The notes: generated from the sequence alone by a model not told the origin. 64,000 nucleotides of DNA from Halobellus clavatus (GCF_900107195.1 NZ_FNPB01000012.1:53103-117102); one strand, 5' to 3'; numbered from the stretch's first letter, positions 25,781 to 36,267 are shown. Program-made: numbers and translations.

Positions 25781-27907
25781 CTACCCGGGGGTCCCGAGCG
25801 CGTCCGCGAAGTGCTTCGGCGCGTAATGCTCGCCGTCGACAGTGGTGATTGCGGGGGCAAACTCAAATCCGAAGTTTCGAATCGGCTCGTCAGTCACCTG
25901 TGACCATTTCAGAGCCCCCTCTCGGAGAATCCGACGCGCTTCCTCTATCGTAGACGGCTTGAATCCGACGTCTAACTCGTCCGGATCGGCATCATCTGTC
26001 CGGCTAATCTTACCACCGTATCTATCCAGCCAGCGACTCCACGGGTCATCATCGGCATACGACTCTGCCCGAGTAAGTCCGTCCAGAGCGTTTTCCAAGC
26101 CGGATTGGATGCTCCCGGTGACTGTATCGATGTAGCCTGTCAGCTCTTGAGCGATGTATTTCGACCCAAGTTGTACCTCGCCGTAGGTATGATCAACGAG
26201 CGGTGAGAGACGTTTTAGCGCCCGGTAGATCGTGTCCAGATGGACACCGATGGACTCAGCTAACTCTTTGGGGGATGTCTTTCCGCCGTCCGTGAGCAGC
26301 GTGTCGACGAGCTCAGCGTCGGTTGAGTTCATCTGGTTCATCGTCGCGACCAGTTGGTCGTCCTGTTTCGACTCGATTCGCGGCAGCTGGTCGGGGAGTA
26401 GTTTCCGCCAGCGCCGCGATCCCGAGACGTCGAAGTAGTCGTCAGCGACATAGAACTCGTCATCCGGCTGGGCTGGGATGTTCGACCATTCCAAGACGTT
26501 CAGAAGCGCCTCGTCTAGTTCTTTGACGAGTTGGTCGAGATCATCCCAGTACAGCGTCCCGTCGTGTATCGAATTCTGGAAAGAGACGCAAATCTTTGGG
26601 TTTTCGAGAGCAGTTCCTTCGACAGCGTCCGGATTACGTAGATGGTAGTGCTTGAATTCTTTTGCGAGTTCGTGGTCAGCGATGAGTTGCCCAGCACGCC
26701 TTGAGTCGATAGTTGTCGTGTAATAGTGACCAGGACACTCTCTATCGTCACGGACAGTTTTCGTGTACCCTTCTTGGTCCCCTGATAAGAGATGAGAAAT
26801 CCGATGTAGTGTACCATCGAAGGAGATGACACGCCCCGTTTTCCCATCTTTGACGCGGACGTGTAGCTCGCCGTCGATGATGTTTGACGAACGGTGAATC
26901 TGATCAGGTGCGAAGTCCTCCGGGTGGAGTAACGTCGGATTACTGTACCGGAAGCCCTGACGGTCTGCAAGCGCACTGAGCGCCTGCTGTAGAATGTGGG
27001 GATACTGTTCGAAGTCCCAGTAAGAGCCTGTAACTTCGACGTCGTATCCCTCGATGTCATACGGATTCGACAGCGTGGAATACCCTTCTTTGCTTTCGAT
27101 ATCGGGCCAGCGCGGTGATATTAGGAAGTAAGCTCGCTTTCTGGCCTCTGATCTTGCGTCATCCCACGATGAATACGCACTCGGATAGACGCGGATAGGG
27201 TACTCGCGGACCTCATCGAGCTCGAAGTTTGGTGAATCACGTGGAGCGATACCGCACTCATCGAAACCAAACTCGACGTTCAATTCCTCTCCCTCAATAT
27301 CGATACTGGTACGTAGTTGACCGTGTTTCTCGAAGTCGTGCTCGCCTTGCAGTGATCGAAGCCCGAAGTACGATCTGAGTGGATTCTCGCGATCGCTACA
27401 GTCCCATTTGAGATACGCTTTAAATTCGTGTGGCTGTGTGTCGATGAACTGTCGAGAGAAGTGCCCGTCGTCCTCTGAATTAGCCGCCTCGGATGTCTCG
27501 TCGGTGACGGTCGCGTCCGAATCATCCTCGTCTTCGAGACGTGTCTCGGCGCGCTCGTACGCTTCACAGGTCTTGAGATGGATCTCTGGATCATCCGTCC
27601 GGGTATGTGACTTGCCACAGTATTGACACTGTGAGACTGGTTCAGCGTCACACCTGCCCTCGTGTCTCACCGCGATGCGGTGCTGTTTGAACTTACATCG
27701 GCAGAACCGGCACCTGGCGACGTAACGGGGCGAAACGGTTCGTCGCCGTGATTTCGTTGATGTAACTGACTCGGATGCAGTGGTGGCGCTCTCCTGGTGT
27801 TCAGCGGATTCCGTTTGCTCGACCGAAGACTGGATCGAGTCGGCATCATCACCAGTGACCAGTTCAGCCTCATCGAGTTGGCTGAAGAAGTCGTCTGGGT
27901 CGGTCAC
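25781..27907 (-). CDS. DUF7845-type zinc-finger and winged-helix protein
   Basis: Large soluble protein of 708 residues from a GTG reading (V)TDPDDFFSQLDEAE; the frame is open to a further GTG 60 bases upstream near a TACTAATAG box. Two Cys/His knuckles lie near the N-terminus (CRFCRCKFKQHRIAVRHEGRC and CQYCGKSHTRTDDP with later H and C). A long central beta-rich domain follows, with FHRISHLLSGD-like motifs. Near residues 540-590 is a winged helix (TSPKELAESIGVHLDTIYRA). Such proteins, labelled DUF7845 in haloarchaea, are frequent on integrated plasmids and viruses. A role in replication or control of the element is inferred. It is the last gene before the attachment site. Confidence 0.65.
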   Translation of the reverse strand: MTDPDDFFSQLDEAELVTGDDADSIQSSVEQTESAEHQESATTASESVTSTKSRRRTVSPRYVARCRFCRCKFKQHRIAVRHEGRCDAEPVSQCQYCGKSHTRTDDPEIHLKTCEAYERAETRLEDEDDSDATVTDETSEAANSEDDGHFSRQFIDTQPHEFKAYLKWDCSDRENPLRSYFGLRSLQGEHDFEKHGQLRTSIDIEGEELNVEFGFDECGIAPRDSPNFELDEVREYPIRVYPSAYSSWDDARSEARKRAYFLISPRWPDIESKEGYSTLSNPYDIEGYDVEVTGSYWDFEQYPHILQQALSALADRQGFRYSNPTLLHPEDFAPDQIHRSSNIIDGELHVRVKDGKTGRVISFDGTLHRISHLLSGDQEGYTKTVRDDRECPGHYYTTTIDSRRAGQLIADHELAKEFKHYHLRNPDAVEGTALENPKICVSFQNSIHDGTLYWDDLDQLVKELDEALLNVLEWSNIPAQPDDEFYVADDYFDVSGSRRWRKLLPDQLPRIESKQDDQLVATMNQMNSTDAELVDTLLTDGGKTSPKELAESIGVHLDTIYRALKRLSPLVDHTYGEVQLGSKYIAQELTGYIDTVTGSIQSGLENALDGLTRAESYADDDPWSRWLDRYGGKISRTDDADPDELDVGFKPSTIEEARRILREGALKWSQVTDEPIRNFGFEFAPAITTVDGEHYAPKHFADALGTPG

Positions 27908-28239
27908 TGTGACCAATCTCTTCCATCGCTGCTGGCGTACGGGACCGAATGTCGGCTCGCGCAGCACCCTGGGGGGAGAATACTAATAGGTGCGATTCCC
28001 CCTTTTTTCGGGGAGATTGAACGAATCGTACTGAGCCTAGGCCGGGTTATTCTTCCGGTCGTACTCAGGTATCGGGACAGAACCTTCCTTCTGTAAATCG
28101 CAATACTCCAGGCATCCGGAAGAAAATCCCTCGTGGACTCACTCTCAAGCAGATCTTTTTTCGCAGATAACGAATTAGAATATTGGCTGCTGACCGTCGG
28201 AGACACCTCTCCACGGCGAAACTCTAAATGAAGAATAAC
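27908..28239. other. Right-end stretch of the element
   Basis: No gene is supported. TACTAATAG at 27981-27989, read on the minus strand, may be the promoter of the DUF7845-type gene. CCCCCTTTTTTCGGGG at about 27998-28013 is a hairpin with a T-rich loop. Confidence 0.35.
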
Positions 28240-28260
28240 CGATATGGACTCGCTGGGATT
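28240..28260. repeat. Attachment site within tRNA-Ala 3' end
   Basis: CGATATGGACTCGCTGGGATT covers the end of the acceptor stem, the discriminator and the start of the T arm on the complementary strand. Its left part recurs at 1865, 4085 and 4160. Confidence 0.65.
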
Positions 28261-28316
28261 TGAACCCAGGGCCTCTTCCTTGCGAAGGAAGCGATCTACC
28301 GCTGATCTACGAGCCC
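28245..28316 (-). tRNA. tRNA-Ala (anticodon CGC)
   Basis: 72 bases. Acceptor GGGCTCG pairs with CGAGTCC (one G-T pair), with A as discriminator. The D arm is GATCAGCGGTAGATC. The anticodon arm is CTTCC-TTCGCAA-GGAAG, giving anticodon CGC. The T arm is CTGGG-TTCAAAT-CCCAG. No intron and no encoded CCA. It remains intact because the element carried in a replacement of the 3' end or was integrated downstream of it. Confidence 0.95.
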
Positions 28317-28457
28317 GCAATTCGATCGAAGGCGGGGCGTCATTTGTACTTTCTGTTTCGTCCCCTGCGCGTGGTGCGATCACACGCGAAGCGACGCGCG
28401 TGACGCCGACGCCTTAGCGCCGTGACCGACGGGTGCGCGTCGGACGGGGCGTCGACC

Positions 28458-28766
28458 TCAGTCTTCGAGGACGATCTCGATGCTGACGTCGTTCGGCACC
28501 TGGATCCGCATCAGCTGCCGAAGCGCGCGTTCGTCGGCGTCGATGTCGATGAGACGCTTGTGGACGCGCATCTCCCAGTGCTCCCACGTGGCCGTCCCCT
28601 CACCGTCGGGGGACTTCCGCGCGGGCACTTCGAGCGTCTTCGTCGGCAGCGGGATCGGCCCGCTGAGGTTGACTCCCGTCTTGTTCGCGATTTCGCGAAC
28701 GTCGTCGCAGATGTCGTCGAGGTCATCCGGGCTGGTCCCGGCGAGACGGACGCGTGCCTGCTGCAT
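28458..28766 (-). CDS. rps10: 30S ribosomal protein uS10
   Basis: 102 residues starting [20 protein letters not shown]. It includes the conserved [13 protein letters not shown] and the [15 protein letters not shown] block of S10. It binds the head of the small ribosomal subunit. It starts directly after the EF-1A stop codon, with which it forms the conserved archaeal tuf-rps10 pair. Length is normal for haloarchaea. Confidence 0.97.
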   Translation of the reverse strand: MQQARVRLAGTSPDDLDDICDDVREIANKTGVNLSGPIPLPTKTLEVPARKSPDGEGTATWEHWEMRVHKRLIDIDADERALRQLMRIQVPNDVSIEIVLED

Positions 28767-30032
28767 TTATCGCTCGTTGACCTCGAGGACCTTCCCGGCC
28801 GCGATGGTCTGACCCATGTCGCGGACGGCGAAGGACCCGAGCTCGGGGATGTCGCCCGACGGCTCGATGCTGAGCGGCTTCTGCGGGCGCACGGTGACGA
28901 CCGCAGCGTCGCCGGACTGGATGAAGTCGGGATCTTCCTCGGCGACCTCACCCGAGGCGGGGTCGAGCTTCTGATCGATGGATTCGATCGTACAGGCGAC
29001 CTGTGCCGTGTGGGCGTGGAAGACCGGCGTGTAGCCCGCGGTGATGACCGACGGGTGCTGCATCACGACGACCTGGGCCTTGAACGTCTCGGCGACCGTC
29101 GGCGGCTCGTCCGCGGGGCCACAGACGTCGCCACGGCGGATGTCGTCCTTGCCGATGCCGCGGACGTTGAACCCGACGTTGTCACCGGGGCCGGCCTGCG
29201 GCACTTCCTCGTGGTGCATCTCGACGGTCTTGACCTCGCCGCCGACGTCCGACGGCTGGAAAGAGACGTTGTCACCGGGGCTGATGGTGCCGGTTTCGAC
29301 ACGTCCGACCGGGACCGTCCCGATACCCGAGATCGTGTAGACGTCCTGAATCGGCAGGCGCAGCGGCGCGTCCGTCGGCGGCTGCGGCTCCGGCAGGTTG
29401 TTGAGCGATTCGAGCAGCGTCGGGCCGTCGTACCAGGAGGTGTTCTCCGATGCCTCGGAGACGTTGTCGCCCTCGAACGCGGAGATCGGGATGAAGGTAG
29501 CGTCGTTGGCGTTGAACTGGACCTGGTTAAGAAGCTGCTGAACCTCTTCAGTGACCTGCTTGTAGGAGTCCTCGCTGTAGTCGACGAGGTCCATCTTGTT
29601 GACGCCGATGATGAGTTCGTTGATGCCCAGGGTGCGAGCGAGGAAGACGTGCTCGCGGGTCTGCGGCGCGACACCGTCGTCGGCGGCGACGACGAGGACC
29701 GCGTTGTCGGCCTGGGAGGCACCCGTGATCATGTTCTTCACGAAGTCACGGTGGCCCGGACAGTCGACGATCGTGAAGTAGTACTCGTCGGTGTCGAACT
29801 CTTGGTGGGCGATGTCGATGGTGACCCCACGCTCACGCTCTTCGGCGAGGTTGTCCATCACATAGGCGAACTCGAAGCCGCCTTTGCCCTTCTCTTCGGC
29901 TTCTTCGCGGTGCTGCTCGATTACGTGCTCGGGGACGGATCCTGTCTCGAACAGGAGTCGCCCGACCAGCGTACTCTTACCGTGGTCGACGTGGCCGATG
30001 ATGGCCAAGTTCTGGTGCGGTTTGTCACTCAT
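28767..30032 (-). CDS. tuf: Translation elongation factor EF-1A
   Basis: GTPase of 421 residues delivering aminoacyl-tRNA to the ribosome. G1 is [11 protein letters not shown]3 is DCPGHRDFV and G4 is NKMD; domains II and III follow with the [17 protein letters not shown] block. The ATG giving [18 protein letters not shown] is chosen by homology. The frame stays open 50 codons upstream, but that part does not resemble the family. It is followed without a gap by rps10. Confidence 0.97.
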   Translation of the reverse strand: MSDKPHQNLAIIGHVDHGKSTLVGRLLFETGSVPEHVIEQHREEAEEKGKGGFEFAYVMDNLAEERERGVTIDIAHQEFDTDEYYFTIVDCPGHRDFVKNMITGASQADNAVLVVAADDGVAPQTREHVFLARTLGINELIIGVNKMDLVDYSEDSYKQVTEEVQQLLNQVQFNANDATFIPISAFEGDNVSEASENTSWYDGPTLLESLNNLPEPQPPTDAPLRLPIQDVYTISGIGTVPVGRVETGTISPGDNVSFQPSDVGGEVKTVEMHHEEVPQAGPGDNVGFNVRGIGKDDIRRGDVCGPADEPPTVAETFKAQVVVMQHPSVITAGYTPVFHAHTAQVACTIESIDQKLDPASGEVAEEDPDFIQSGDAAVVTVRPQKPLSIEPSGDIPELGSFAVRDMGQTIAAGKVLEVNER

Positions 30033-30309
30033 AGGTAGGTCACGCGCTAAGGCGCTCTGTACCGCCTTCTTTAGCCAGAAAGCCCTAAAACCATTTCGAT
30101 ACGTAGACGGCCGAAACGCCGCAGTATCGCGGTTTGTGGCAGCATCTACCACGGATATCGATCGCACTTTCGTTCCGTCCAACGTCGCGTGAGGAGCCCG
30201 CAGACGGGGTCCCGAGCCGGTCGGTTGGCGGTCGGCGGATCTGCGTTCGTCGGCGCCTCGACACTGTCAGCGGTGGCGAGGCCGACGCCACCCGCGGCCG
30301 GGATGCCCG

Positions 30310-31269
30310 CTACTCCAGTCGGCCGACGTCACCGAGAACTGCCGACGCCGTCTCCGGGCCGCCCGCACCGCGGCCACTGAGGTTCAGTTGACCGGCGTGG
30401 TCGGTCTCCAACTGGACGATGTTCCGCGTACCCGTGACCGCGAGCGCGGCGTTCTGCGGGACGAGGCGCGGCCCGACGCGGATTCCGTCCCGGGTGGCCT
30501 CGCCGACGAGCCGGATCGTCCGGCCGTCTTCGGCGGCCAGTTCGAGCGCGCTGCCGGGGACGTTCGTGATCCCCTCGACCTCGGCGTCCTCGAGCGTGAA
30601 CTCCCGTTCGCCCTCCGAGAGGACGTTCGCGAGGATGACGCACTTCAGCGCGGCGTCGGTCCCTTCGACGTCGAAGGTGGGATCTGCCTCCGCGACGCCG
30701 AGGTCCTGGGCCTCTGCGAGGACGTGTTCGTAGTCGATACCCTCGGCGGCCATCCGCGAGAGGATGAAGTTCGCCGTGCCGTTGAGGACGCCCCGAGCGG
30801 CCGTGACGTGAGACGGCGAGAGGTCCTCGACCGTCGAGACGATCGGGATCGCGCCGCCGACGGTGGCCTCGAAGCGGACGCGCCCCTGACTGTCGCGTTC
30901 GAGGTCCCGGACGTCGGCGTAGCGCTCGGCGACGGGCCCCTTGTTCGCGAGCACGACGTGGCGGTCGCGTTCCAAGGCAGTCCGGAGGTGTGAGAAGCCG
31001 GGGTGGGCGTCGCCGAGTGTCGTCGGCGTCGCCTCCACGAGGACGTCGTAGTCGGCTGCGAGGGCGTCTTGCGGGTCGCCGTCACCGACGTGACCCTCGC
31101 TGGCCTTCCGGTCGAGAGCCGTCCCGGTGTCGATGCCGTCGTCGTCGACGACCGCCGACGACGAGTCCGCGAAGGCGACGACGCTGTGGCCGTAGTCGGC
31201 TGCCAGTTCGACGACCGATCCGCCGACGGCACCCGCGCCGACGACCGCGAGGCGTTTGCTGTCGGTCAT
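30310..31269 (-). CDS. hom: Homoserine dehydrogenase
   Basis: Reduces aspartate semialdehyde to homoserine, leading to threonine and methionine. 319 residues. NAD(P)-binding GAGAVGGSV lies near the N-terminus. ANKGPVAERY and the catalytic-domain signature LNGTANFILSRMAAEG with EADPTFDVEGTDAALK are present. There is no C-terminal ACT domain; the upstream, overlapping gene supplies ACT domains separately and probably provides the regulation. Confidence 0.93.
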   Translation of the reverse strand: MTDSKRLAVVGAGAVGGSVVELAADYGHSVVAFADSSSAVVDDDGIDTGTALDRKASEGHVGDGDPQDALAADYDVLVEATPTTLGDAHPGFSHLRTALERDRHVVLANKGPVAERYADVRDLERDSQGRVRFEATVGGAIPIVSTVEDLSPSHVTAARGVLNGTANFILSRMAAEGIDYEHVLAEAQDLGVAEADPTFDVEGTDAALKCVILANVLSEGEREFTLEDAEVEGITNVPGSALELAAEDGRTIRLVGEATRDGIRVGPRLVPQNAALAVTGTRNIVQLETDHAGQLNLSGRGAGGPETASAVLGDVGRLE

Positions 31270-31925
31270 ACCGCACCCCCTGCGAGCGGCTCGACGACGT
31301 GCAGATCTTTCTCCTCGGCGATCTCGTGGACGATCGAGAGGGCTTTCGTCGCCTCGCCCGCCCGCGTCGCCATCCGGAGTCGGGCGCTCGACGTGTCGCT
31401 GCGGCCCTCGGGGGCGTTCAGCGAGAAGTCGTCGATCGAGGTCGCCGAGCAGTCTTCGATCCGGCGGAGCGTATCGGAGAGGTCGGTGTCGACGAGGTGA
31501 CCGACGAGCAGCACGACGACTTCCTCGGCGTAGTGCTCTGCGCCCGCCTGCACGACGTTGACGCCCTCGTCGCGGAGCGCAGCCACGATCGCGTCGAAGC
31601 GGTCCGGCGTCGCCTCGACGTCGATCTCGACGGGGATCCGCCCGCGCGGGGTGACGTTCCCCCGCTCGTGGAAGATCGAGAGGAGGTTCCCGCCGTTGGC
31701 CGAGATGGGTTCGAGCGCGTCGAGGAGCTGTCCCGGTTGGTCTGCGAGTTCGAGCCGGATCGTGTGCGGTTGCGGCTCGCCGTCGGCGTCGGTATCCGGG
31801 TCGGTGCAGTCCACGCGGTTCGGCCGCGAGCGCTCGGTGGCGTCGGGGTCGGTTTCAGCGTCGGGGTCGGTTTCAGCGTCAGCCGTCGATTCGGCCTCCG
31901 CGTCGGGGTCTAACGTCGACGTCAC
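31266..31925 (-). CDS. ACT-domain amino-acid-binding regulator, coupled to homoserine dehydrogenase
   Basis: 219 residues. The first about 50 residues are acidic low complexity with a duplicated DAETDP unit. HTIRLELADQPGQLLDALEP opens a first ACT domain (RLELADxPGxLL signature), and VVLLVGHLVDTDLSDTLRRI may be a second partial one. Its TGA overlaps the hom ATG by four bases, so the two are translated together. It is the likely threonine or amino-acid sensor of the ACT-less dehydrogenase; that role is inferred from the family and overlap. Confidence 0.8.
   Translation of the reverse strand: MTSTLDPDAEAESTADAETDPDAETDPDATERSRPNRVDCTDPDTDADGEPQPHTIRLELADQPGQLLDALEPISANGGNLLSIFHERGNVTPRGRIPVEIDVEATPDRFDAIVAALRDEGVNVVQAGAEHYAEEVVVLLVGHLVDTDLSDTLRRIEDCSATSIDDFSLNAPEGRSDTSSARLRMATRAGEATKALSIVHEIAEEKDLHVVEPLAGGAV
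31843..31878 (-). repeat. Perfect 18-bp tandem repeat in the ACT gene
   Basis: TCGGGGTCGGTTTCAGCG occurs twice in succession and encodes the repeated DAETDP segment. In-frame slippage would lengthen or shorten the acidic tail only. Confidence 0.8.
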
Positions 31926-32340
31926 TGCTCGATCACTCCCGAGCGGGAGCGGGCCTCACGAGCCACGGTTCGATGAGAGACGACGACTCGACGGCCGCTG
32001 TGAGCGACGGGTCGAGATCGTGAGGTCGGAGCCGTACACATACCCCAAGGTCAACCCCCGGACCGATATAAGCCTTCGTCGATGCACGCGTTGCCGCCGG
32101 CGAAAACTGCCGCCGACTCGGCAGTGTGGGCGACGTCGTCGTCAGCCATCGACTCGAGCGGGGACCCGAAACCGAGCTGGTCGGGGAGTGAGAGCAGTTG
32201 CAGACGCAGTCAGTCGCCCGAATTTCGCGAGACCGGTGCTCGAACGTGAAGGTTCAGCTATCGGCGTGAAGAACGAGAACGTCGAGAGCGTCGAGAGCGG
32301 AGAGACTGCGTTCGGGCCGACGGGAGTCCAGTCGCGCGAC
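31926..32340. other. Intergenic stretch between EF-2 and the ACT/hom operon
   Basis: No gene is supported. GGCTTATATCGG on the minus strand at about 32066-32077 is a TATA-like box that could drive the ACT/hom operon with a leader of about 110-120 bases. The remainder is GC-rich with no clear structure. Confidence 0.35.
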
Positions 32341-34530
32341 CTAGAACTGGTCGACGGACTGGGGGAGTTCGAGCTTCATCCCCTTGCGCTCGCGGATCTC
32401 CATAATCTTCTCTCGCTGGAGGTTGTCCGAGAGCACGCGGAAACCGGCGTTCTCGGTGTTCCACGAGGCGCGGCCTTCCGTGGCCGAGCGGATATCCGAG
32501 GAGAAGCCGATCATCTCTTCGACGGGCGCGATGCCCTCGATGACCATCAGGTCACCTTCCTGGAACATGTCGTCGACGCGGCCACGGCGACCCTGGATCT
32601 CGCCGGACGCCGAGCCCATGTGTTCGGAGGGAACGTCGATACGGACGTTCTGGATGGGTTCGAGCACTTTGATGTCCGCGTCGATGAGCGCGCGGTGAAC
32701 TGCGTCCCGAACCGCGGGGATGACCTGCGCGGGACCACGGTGGATGGTGTCCTCGTGGAGCTTCGCGTCGTGGAGGCGGAGCAGCGCGCCCTGGACCGGC
32801 TCGTTGGCGAGCGGGCCGTCGTTGAGCGCTTCCTCGAGCCCCTCGATCACGAGTTCCATCGTCTCGTTGAGGTGCTGGATCCCCTTCGTGTCGTCGATGA
32901 GGATGTTGGTGCCGTGGATGTGCTCGACCTCTTGGGAGGTGTCTTTGTCCATCCCGGCCTCCTGCAGCGCCTCACGACGCTCCAGTTCGGGCATATCCAT
33001 CGAGACTTCGCCGAGCTTGATCGCGTCGACGACGTCGTCCGAGAGGGGTTGAACCGTGATGTAGAACTTGTTGTGACGGTTCGGCGAGACGCCCTCGACC
33101 TCGCGGGAGGCGTCCTGCGGGGACTCCCGGAAGACGACGATCGGTTCGCCGGTCTGGACCGGAATGCCCTGGTTCTTCTGGATGCGCTGGGTGATGACCT
33201 CGAGGTGCAGTTCGCCCTGCCCGCTGATCAGGTGCTCGCCGGTGTCCTCGTTGATCTCCACCCGGATGGTCGGGTCCTCTTTGGCGACCTGCTGGAGCGT
33301 CTCGATGAGCTTCGGCAGGTCGTCCATGTTCTTCGCCTCGACGCTCTTCGTGATGACCGGCTCGGAGATGTGCTCGATCGACTCGAACGGCGTCATCTCC
33401 ACGGAGGAGACGGTAGAACCGGCGATCGCGTCACGCAACCCAGTCACGGCCGCGATGTTACCCGCGGGGACGCCACGATCGAGCTCCTCGCGTTCACCGC
33501 CCATGAAGATCCCGACGGACTGGACGCGGTTCTGCCCGACTGTTCCGGAGACGTAGAGTTCCTGCCCCTGTTTGATCGTCCCGCTGAAGAGTCGCCCGGT
33601 GGCGATCTCGCCGGCGTGGGGGTCCATCGAGATGTCGGTCACCATGAAGACGACCTCTCCGTCGTCGTCGACTTCCTGCATCTGCCGGGCGAGCTCTGCC
33701 TCGTCGTCACCGCGCCAGACGCGCGGGATACGGCGGGGCTGAGCGTCGAGCGGGTTCGGGAAGTGCTCGGCGACCATATCGAGGACGACGTCCGACAGCG
33801 GCGTCTGCTCGTGGAGTTCGAGCCGCTGGTCGTTGCGCTCCATCTCGATGATCTCGGGGAAGCCGATGCCGGTCCGAGCCATCGAGGGCGCGGAGACGCC
33901 CCACTTGTACAGGGCCGACCCGAAGGCGACGGTCCCGTCTTCGACCGAGACCGTCCAGTCTTCGACGTTGTCCATGTCCTCGGTCATCCCGCGGATGAGT
34001 TCGTTGACGTCGCCGATGACGTCCATCAGCCGCTCTTGCATCTCCTGGGGCCCCTCCTGGAGCTCGGAGATGAGGCGGTCGACCTTGTTGATGAACAGCG
34101 CGGGCTTGACGCCCTCGCGCAGCGCCTGCCGGACGACCGTTTCGGTCTGCGGCATCGCGCCCTCGACCGCGTCGACGACGACCAGCGCGCCGTCGACGGC
34201 ACGCATCGCCCGCGTCACGTCGCCGCCGAAGTCCACGTGGCCCGGCGTGTCGATGAGGTTGATGAGGTGATTCTGCTCTTCGTACTCGTGGGTCATCGAG
34301 ACGTTTGCCGCGTCGATGGTGATCCCACGTTCCTGTTCGTCCTCCTCGGTGTCCATCATCAGGCGCGTGGCCTCGCCCTCGTCGGCGATCATCCCGGCAC
34401 CGGCCAGGAGGTTGTCCGTCAGTGTGGTCTTTCCGTGGTCAACGTGAGCCGCGATGGCGATATTCCGGATCTGCTCCGGTTTGTCCATCAGTTGCTCACA
34501 CTCTTGTACGATCTTCTTTCGTCGGCCCAT
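32341..34530 (-). CDS. fusA: Translation elongation factor EF-2
   Basis: Translocase GTPase of 729 residues. G1 is [14 protein letters not shown]3 is [10 protein letters not shown] and G4 is NKVDRL; effector motif [14 protein letters not shown]. The C-terminal domain IV contains [13 protein letters not shown], where the His is the expected diphthamide target. The start [20 protein letters not shown] is the usual archaeal EF-2 N-terminus. The open frame extends far upstream but into unrelated sequence opposite the DUF5781 gene. Confidence 0.97.
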   Translation of the reverse strand: MGRRKKIVQECEQLMDKPEQIRNIAIAAHVDHGKTTLTDNLLAGAGMIADEGEATRLMMDTEEDEQERGITIDAANVSMTHEYEEQNHLINLIDTPGHVDFGGDVTRAMRAVDGALVVVDAVEGAMPQTETVVRQALREGVKPALFINKVDRLISELQEGPQEMQERLMDVIGDVNELIRGMTEDMDNVEDWTVSVEDGTVAFGSALYKWGVSAPSMARTGIGFPEIIEMERNDQRLELHEQTPLSDVVLDMVAEHFPNPLDAQPRRIPRVWRGDDEAELARQMQEVDDDGEVVFMVTDISMDPHAGEIATGRLFSGTIKQGQELYVSGTVGQNRVQSVGIFMGGEREELDRGVPAGNIAAVTGLRDAIAGSTVSSVEMTPFESIEHISEPVITKSVEAKNMDDLPKLIETLQQVAKEDPTIRVEINEDTGEHLISGQGELHLEVITQRIQKNQGIPVQTGEPIVVFRESPQDASREVEGVSPNRHNKFYITVQPLSDDVVDAIKLGEVSMDMPELERREALQEAGMDKDTSQEVEHIHGTNILIDDTKGIQHLNETMELVIEGLEEALNDGPLANEPVQGALLRLHDAKLHEDTIHRGPAQVIPAVRDAVHRALIDADIKVLEPIQNVRIDVPSEHMGSASGEIQGRRGRVDDMFQEGDLMVIEGIAPVEEMIGFSSDIRSATEGRASWNTENAGFRVLSDNLQREKIMEIRERKGMKLELPQSVDQF

Positions 34531-34770
34531 TATGTGCCCCTGTACCGGTAGGAGGGTCAAAAGGGTAGTGTTTTGCCGGTGGCGAAATCGACCGATACGA
34601 CGGTCACTACGGAGGTATGTACCCGTTTGACACGGGGTTCGCGGACCGCCAGATGATCGAGACGCTCGATCGGAACGCATACCGTGGGGCGACGTCGCGT
34701 CGGCTGTGCCGCGTTGAGCCCGGATCCGGGGGTAAGAGTCTTGTCGCGCCACCCCGTGAGAAAGATACGC

Positions 34771-35535
34771 ATGGACCTTCGAGTACGCGGCGACGTCCCG
34801 GCCGACCCATTCCTCGGCGCAGCGGACCTCTTCGAGACCGAGTGCGACCTCGACCTCCCGGTGTACGTCGACGTCCGGACGGACCCCGACGAGCGGACCT
34901 GGGCGGCGCACTACGAGGACCGCCACGTGTTGAACATCTCCCGGCAGGCGGCGACGAGTGCGATGGCGCGCGAGTTGGTGGTCCACGAGTTGGCTCATAT
35001 GGCTCGCAACGAGGAGGGCCACGCCTCGCACCATCTCAAGACCGAAGAAGCGCTCTTTCTCGCGCTCTCCGGCGAATCAGTCGAGCGGCGGAAGGTCGCA
35101 CACTGCTATCAGATCGCGAATCACATGAAGGACATCTACGCCGACGACATCACGCTCTCGGTGATGCCCTCCGAGAAACTGGTCTCCTTTCTGGAGTCCG
35201 AACTCGCTCGCGCGGTCGCGACGCGGTCGGGTCCCGCGCCGTGGCCCGAGTCACGCCGCGTCACGGCGGGGTCCGATCCGGAGATCACCGCCGTCAACGC
35301 GGCGTTCGCGCTCGGCCTCGTCGAGCGCCACGACGTCATCAGTCGCGATCACCGGCTCTACGACCTCGCGCACGCGGCGGCCGACGACGCACCGAGCGTC
35401 GACCTCGACGCGTTCAAGCGGCGCTTCAGGTCGCTCGGTGACGACCCCTCCGACAGCGACTACCGGAAGACGCTGGTGGACGCGACGCGGGCGTACGTCG
35501 TCGGCGAATCCGGCACCGGTATGGCCGCCGACTGA
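34771..35535 (+). CDS. DUF5781 protein with HExxH metal-binding motif
   Basis: 254 residues from [39 protein letters not shown] contains HELAH, the zinc-binding signature of metalloproteases, and a later [15 protein letters not shown] helix. The C-terminal part is helical ([17 protein letters not shown]). It is called DUF5781 in haloarchaea, with no signal peptide and no known substrate. It is the only plus-strand gene within the translation/transcription cluster, between rps7 and EF-2. A frame upstream to 34684 exists but does not resemble the family. Confidence 0.8.
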   Translation: MDLRVRGDVPADPFLGAADLFETECDLDLPVYVDVRTDPDERTWAAHYEDRHVLNISRQAATSAMARELVVHELAHMARNEEGHASHHLKTEEALFLALSGESVERRKVAHCYQIANHMKDIYADDITLSVMPSEKLVSFLESELARAVATRSGPAPWPESRRVTAGSDPEITAVNAAFALGLVERHDVISRDHRLYDLAHAAADDAPSVDLDAFKRRFRSLGDDPSDSDYRKTLVDATRAYVVGESGTGMAAD

Positions 35536-35651
35536 GGACTGAGGTGTCGACCGAGGCTGTCGACTGATTTCCGACGACTCGACGCGACGACGCGGCGGCT
35601 CTCGAACGAAGCAAAGAGAGAAAGAACCAGACGCCGTGAGTGGCGAACGGC

Positions 35652-36266
35652 CTACCGGGCCGCTTCCGCGACGCGCTCGGACTCTTCTTTCTGGCTGATG
35701 GCGTACGACTGGACGTCGTAGTCAGCCGCGCCGATGAGGACCTGTGCGAGTGCCTCGTGGGCGCTCTGCGGGTTCTTGTACGACCCGCGCTGGGTGCCCT
35801 CGGCGATGAACTTCAGCGCCTGGTCGACGCGGCGCTGCGGCGCGACGTCGACGGCCTGCGGAACCGAGATCCCGCCGTACTTGAGGCGAACCGTCTCCTC
35901 GCGGGGCGCAGCGTGTTCCACCGCGCGGACGAGGACCTGCACCGGGTTCTCTTCGGTGCGCTCGTGGACGAGTTCGAAGGCCTCCTTGACGATCTTCATC
36001 GTCTTCTGCTTGTGGCCCGTGTTCTCCTCGGTCTGCATCAGGCGGTTGACGAGGCGCTCGACGACGCTGATCTCGGACTTCTGGAACTGCTTGGAGGCGT
36101 GGCGACCCATCGTGTGAGCGATGGGCGTCACGTTGATGTAACGCTCCGTCGAGGGGTCCGAGTACTCGATGTCGGTGACGTTCCAGACGCCGAACAGTTG
36201 CGCGTTCGTCTCCGCTTCCTCGCTGTCGGCCGGCGCGTCCGGCTCGGGGGCTTCGCTTTCGGACAT
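35652..36266 (-). CDS. rps7: 30S ribosomal protein uS7
   Basis: 204 residues. An acidic N-terminal extension of about 25 residues precedes the S7 core: LFGVWNVTDIEYSD, MGRHASKQFQKSEISVVERL, NPVQVLVRAVEHAAPREE and RRVDQALKFIAEG. It organises the head of the small subunit. It starts one base after the rps12 stop, a conserved archaeal pair. Confidence 0.97.
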   Translation of the reverse strand: MSESEAPEPDAPADSEEAETNAQLFGVWNVTDIEYSDPSTERYINVTPIAHTMGRHASKQFQKSEISVVERLVNRLMQTEENTGHKQKTMKIVKEAFELVHERTEENPVQVLVRAVEHAAPREETVRLKYGGISVPQAVDVAPQRRVDQALKFIAEGTQRGSYKNPQSAHEALAQVLIGAADYDVQSYAISQKEESERVAEAAR

Positions 36267-36267
36267 C

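Larger units (their letters stand above)
4160..28260. mobile_element. Integrative element in tRNA-Ala(CGC), about 24 kb
   Basis: The right boundary is the intact 3' half of a tRNA-Ala gene, and the left boundary is a short copy of that same 3' end. A tyrosine integrase gene sits directly inside the left repeat and a DUF7845-type gene inside the right end, a common arrangement for haloarchaeal integrative elements. Much of the interior is visibly more AT-rich than the flanking core and carries defence-type genes and an insertion sequence. Further copies of the tRNA end at 4085 and 1865 suggest a longer or tandem element. I see no clear replication gene or virus structural gene, so it may depend on a helper or be decayed. 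Confidence 0.7.

Noticed and set aside
28422..30038. Long plus-strand open frame opposite EF-1A and uS10
   Set aside because: It is an antisense shadow of highly conserved genes in GC-rich DNA; its Arg/Val/Asp-rich content is typical of such shadows.
31558..34551. 997-codon plus-strand frame opposite EF-2 and the ACT gene
   Set aside because: Antisense to an unmistakable EF-2; no domain and compositionally biased.
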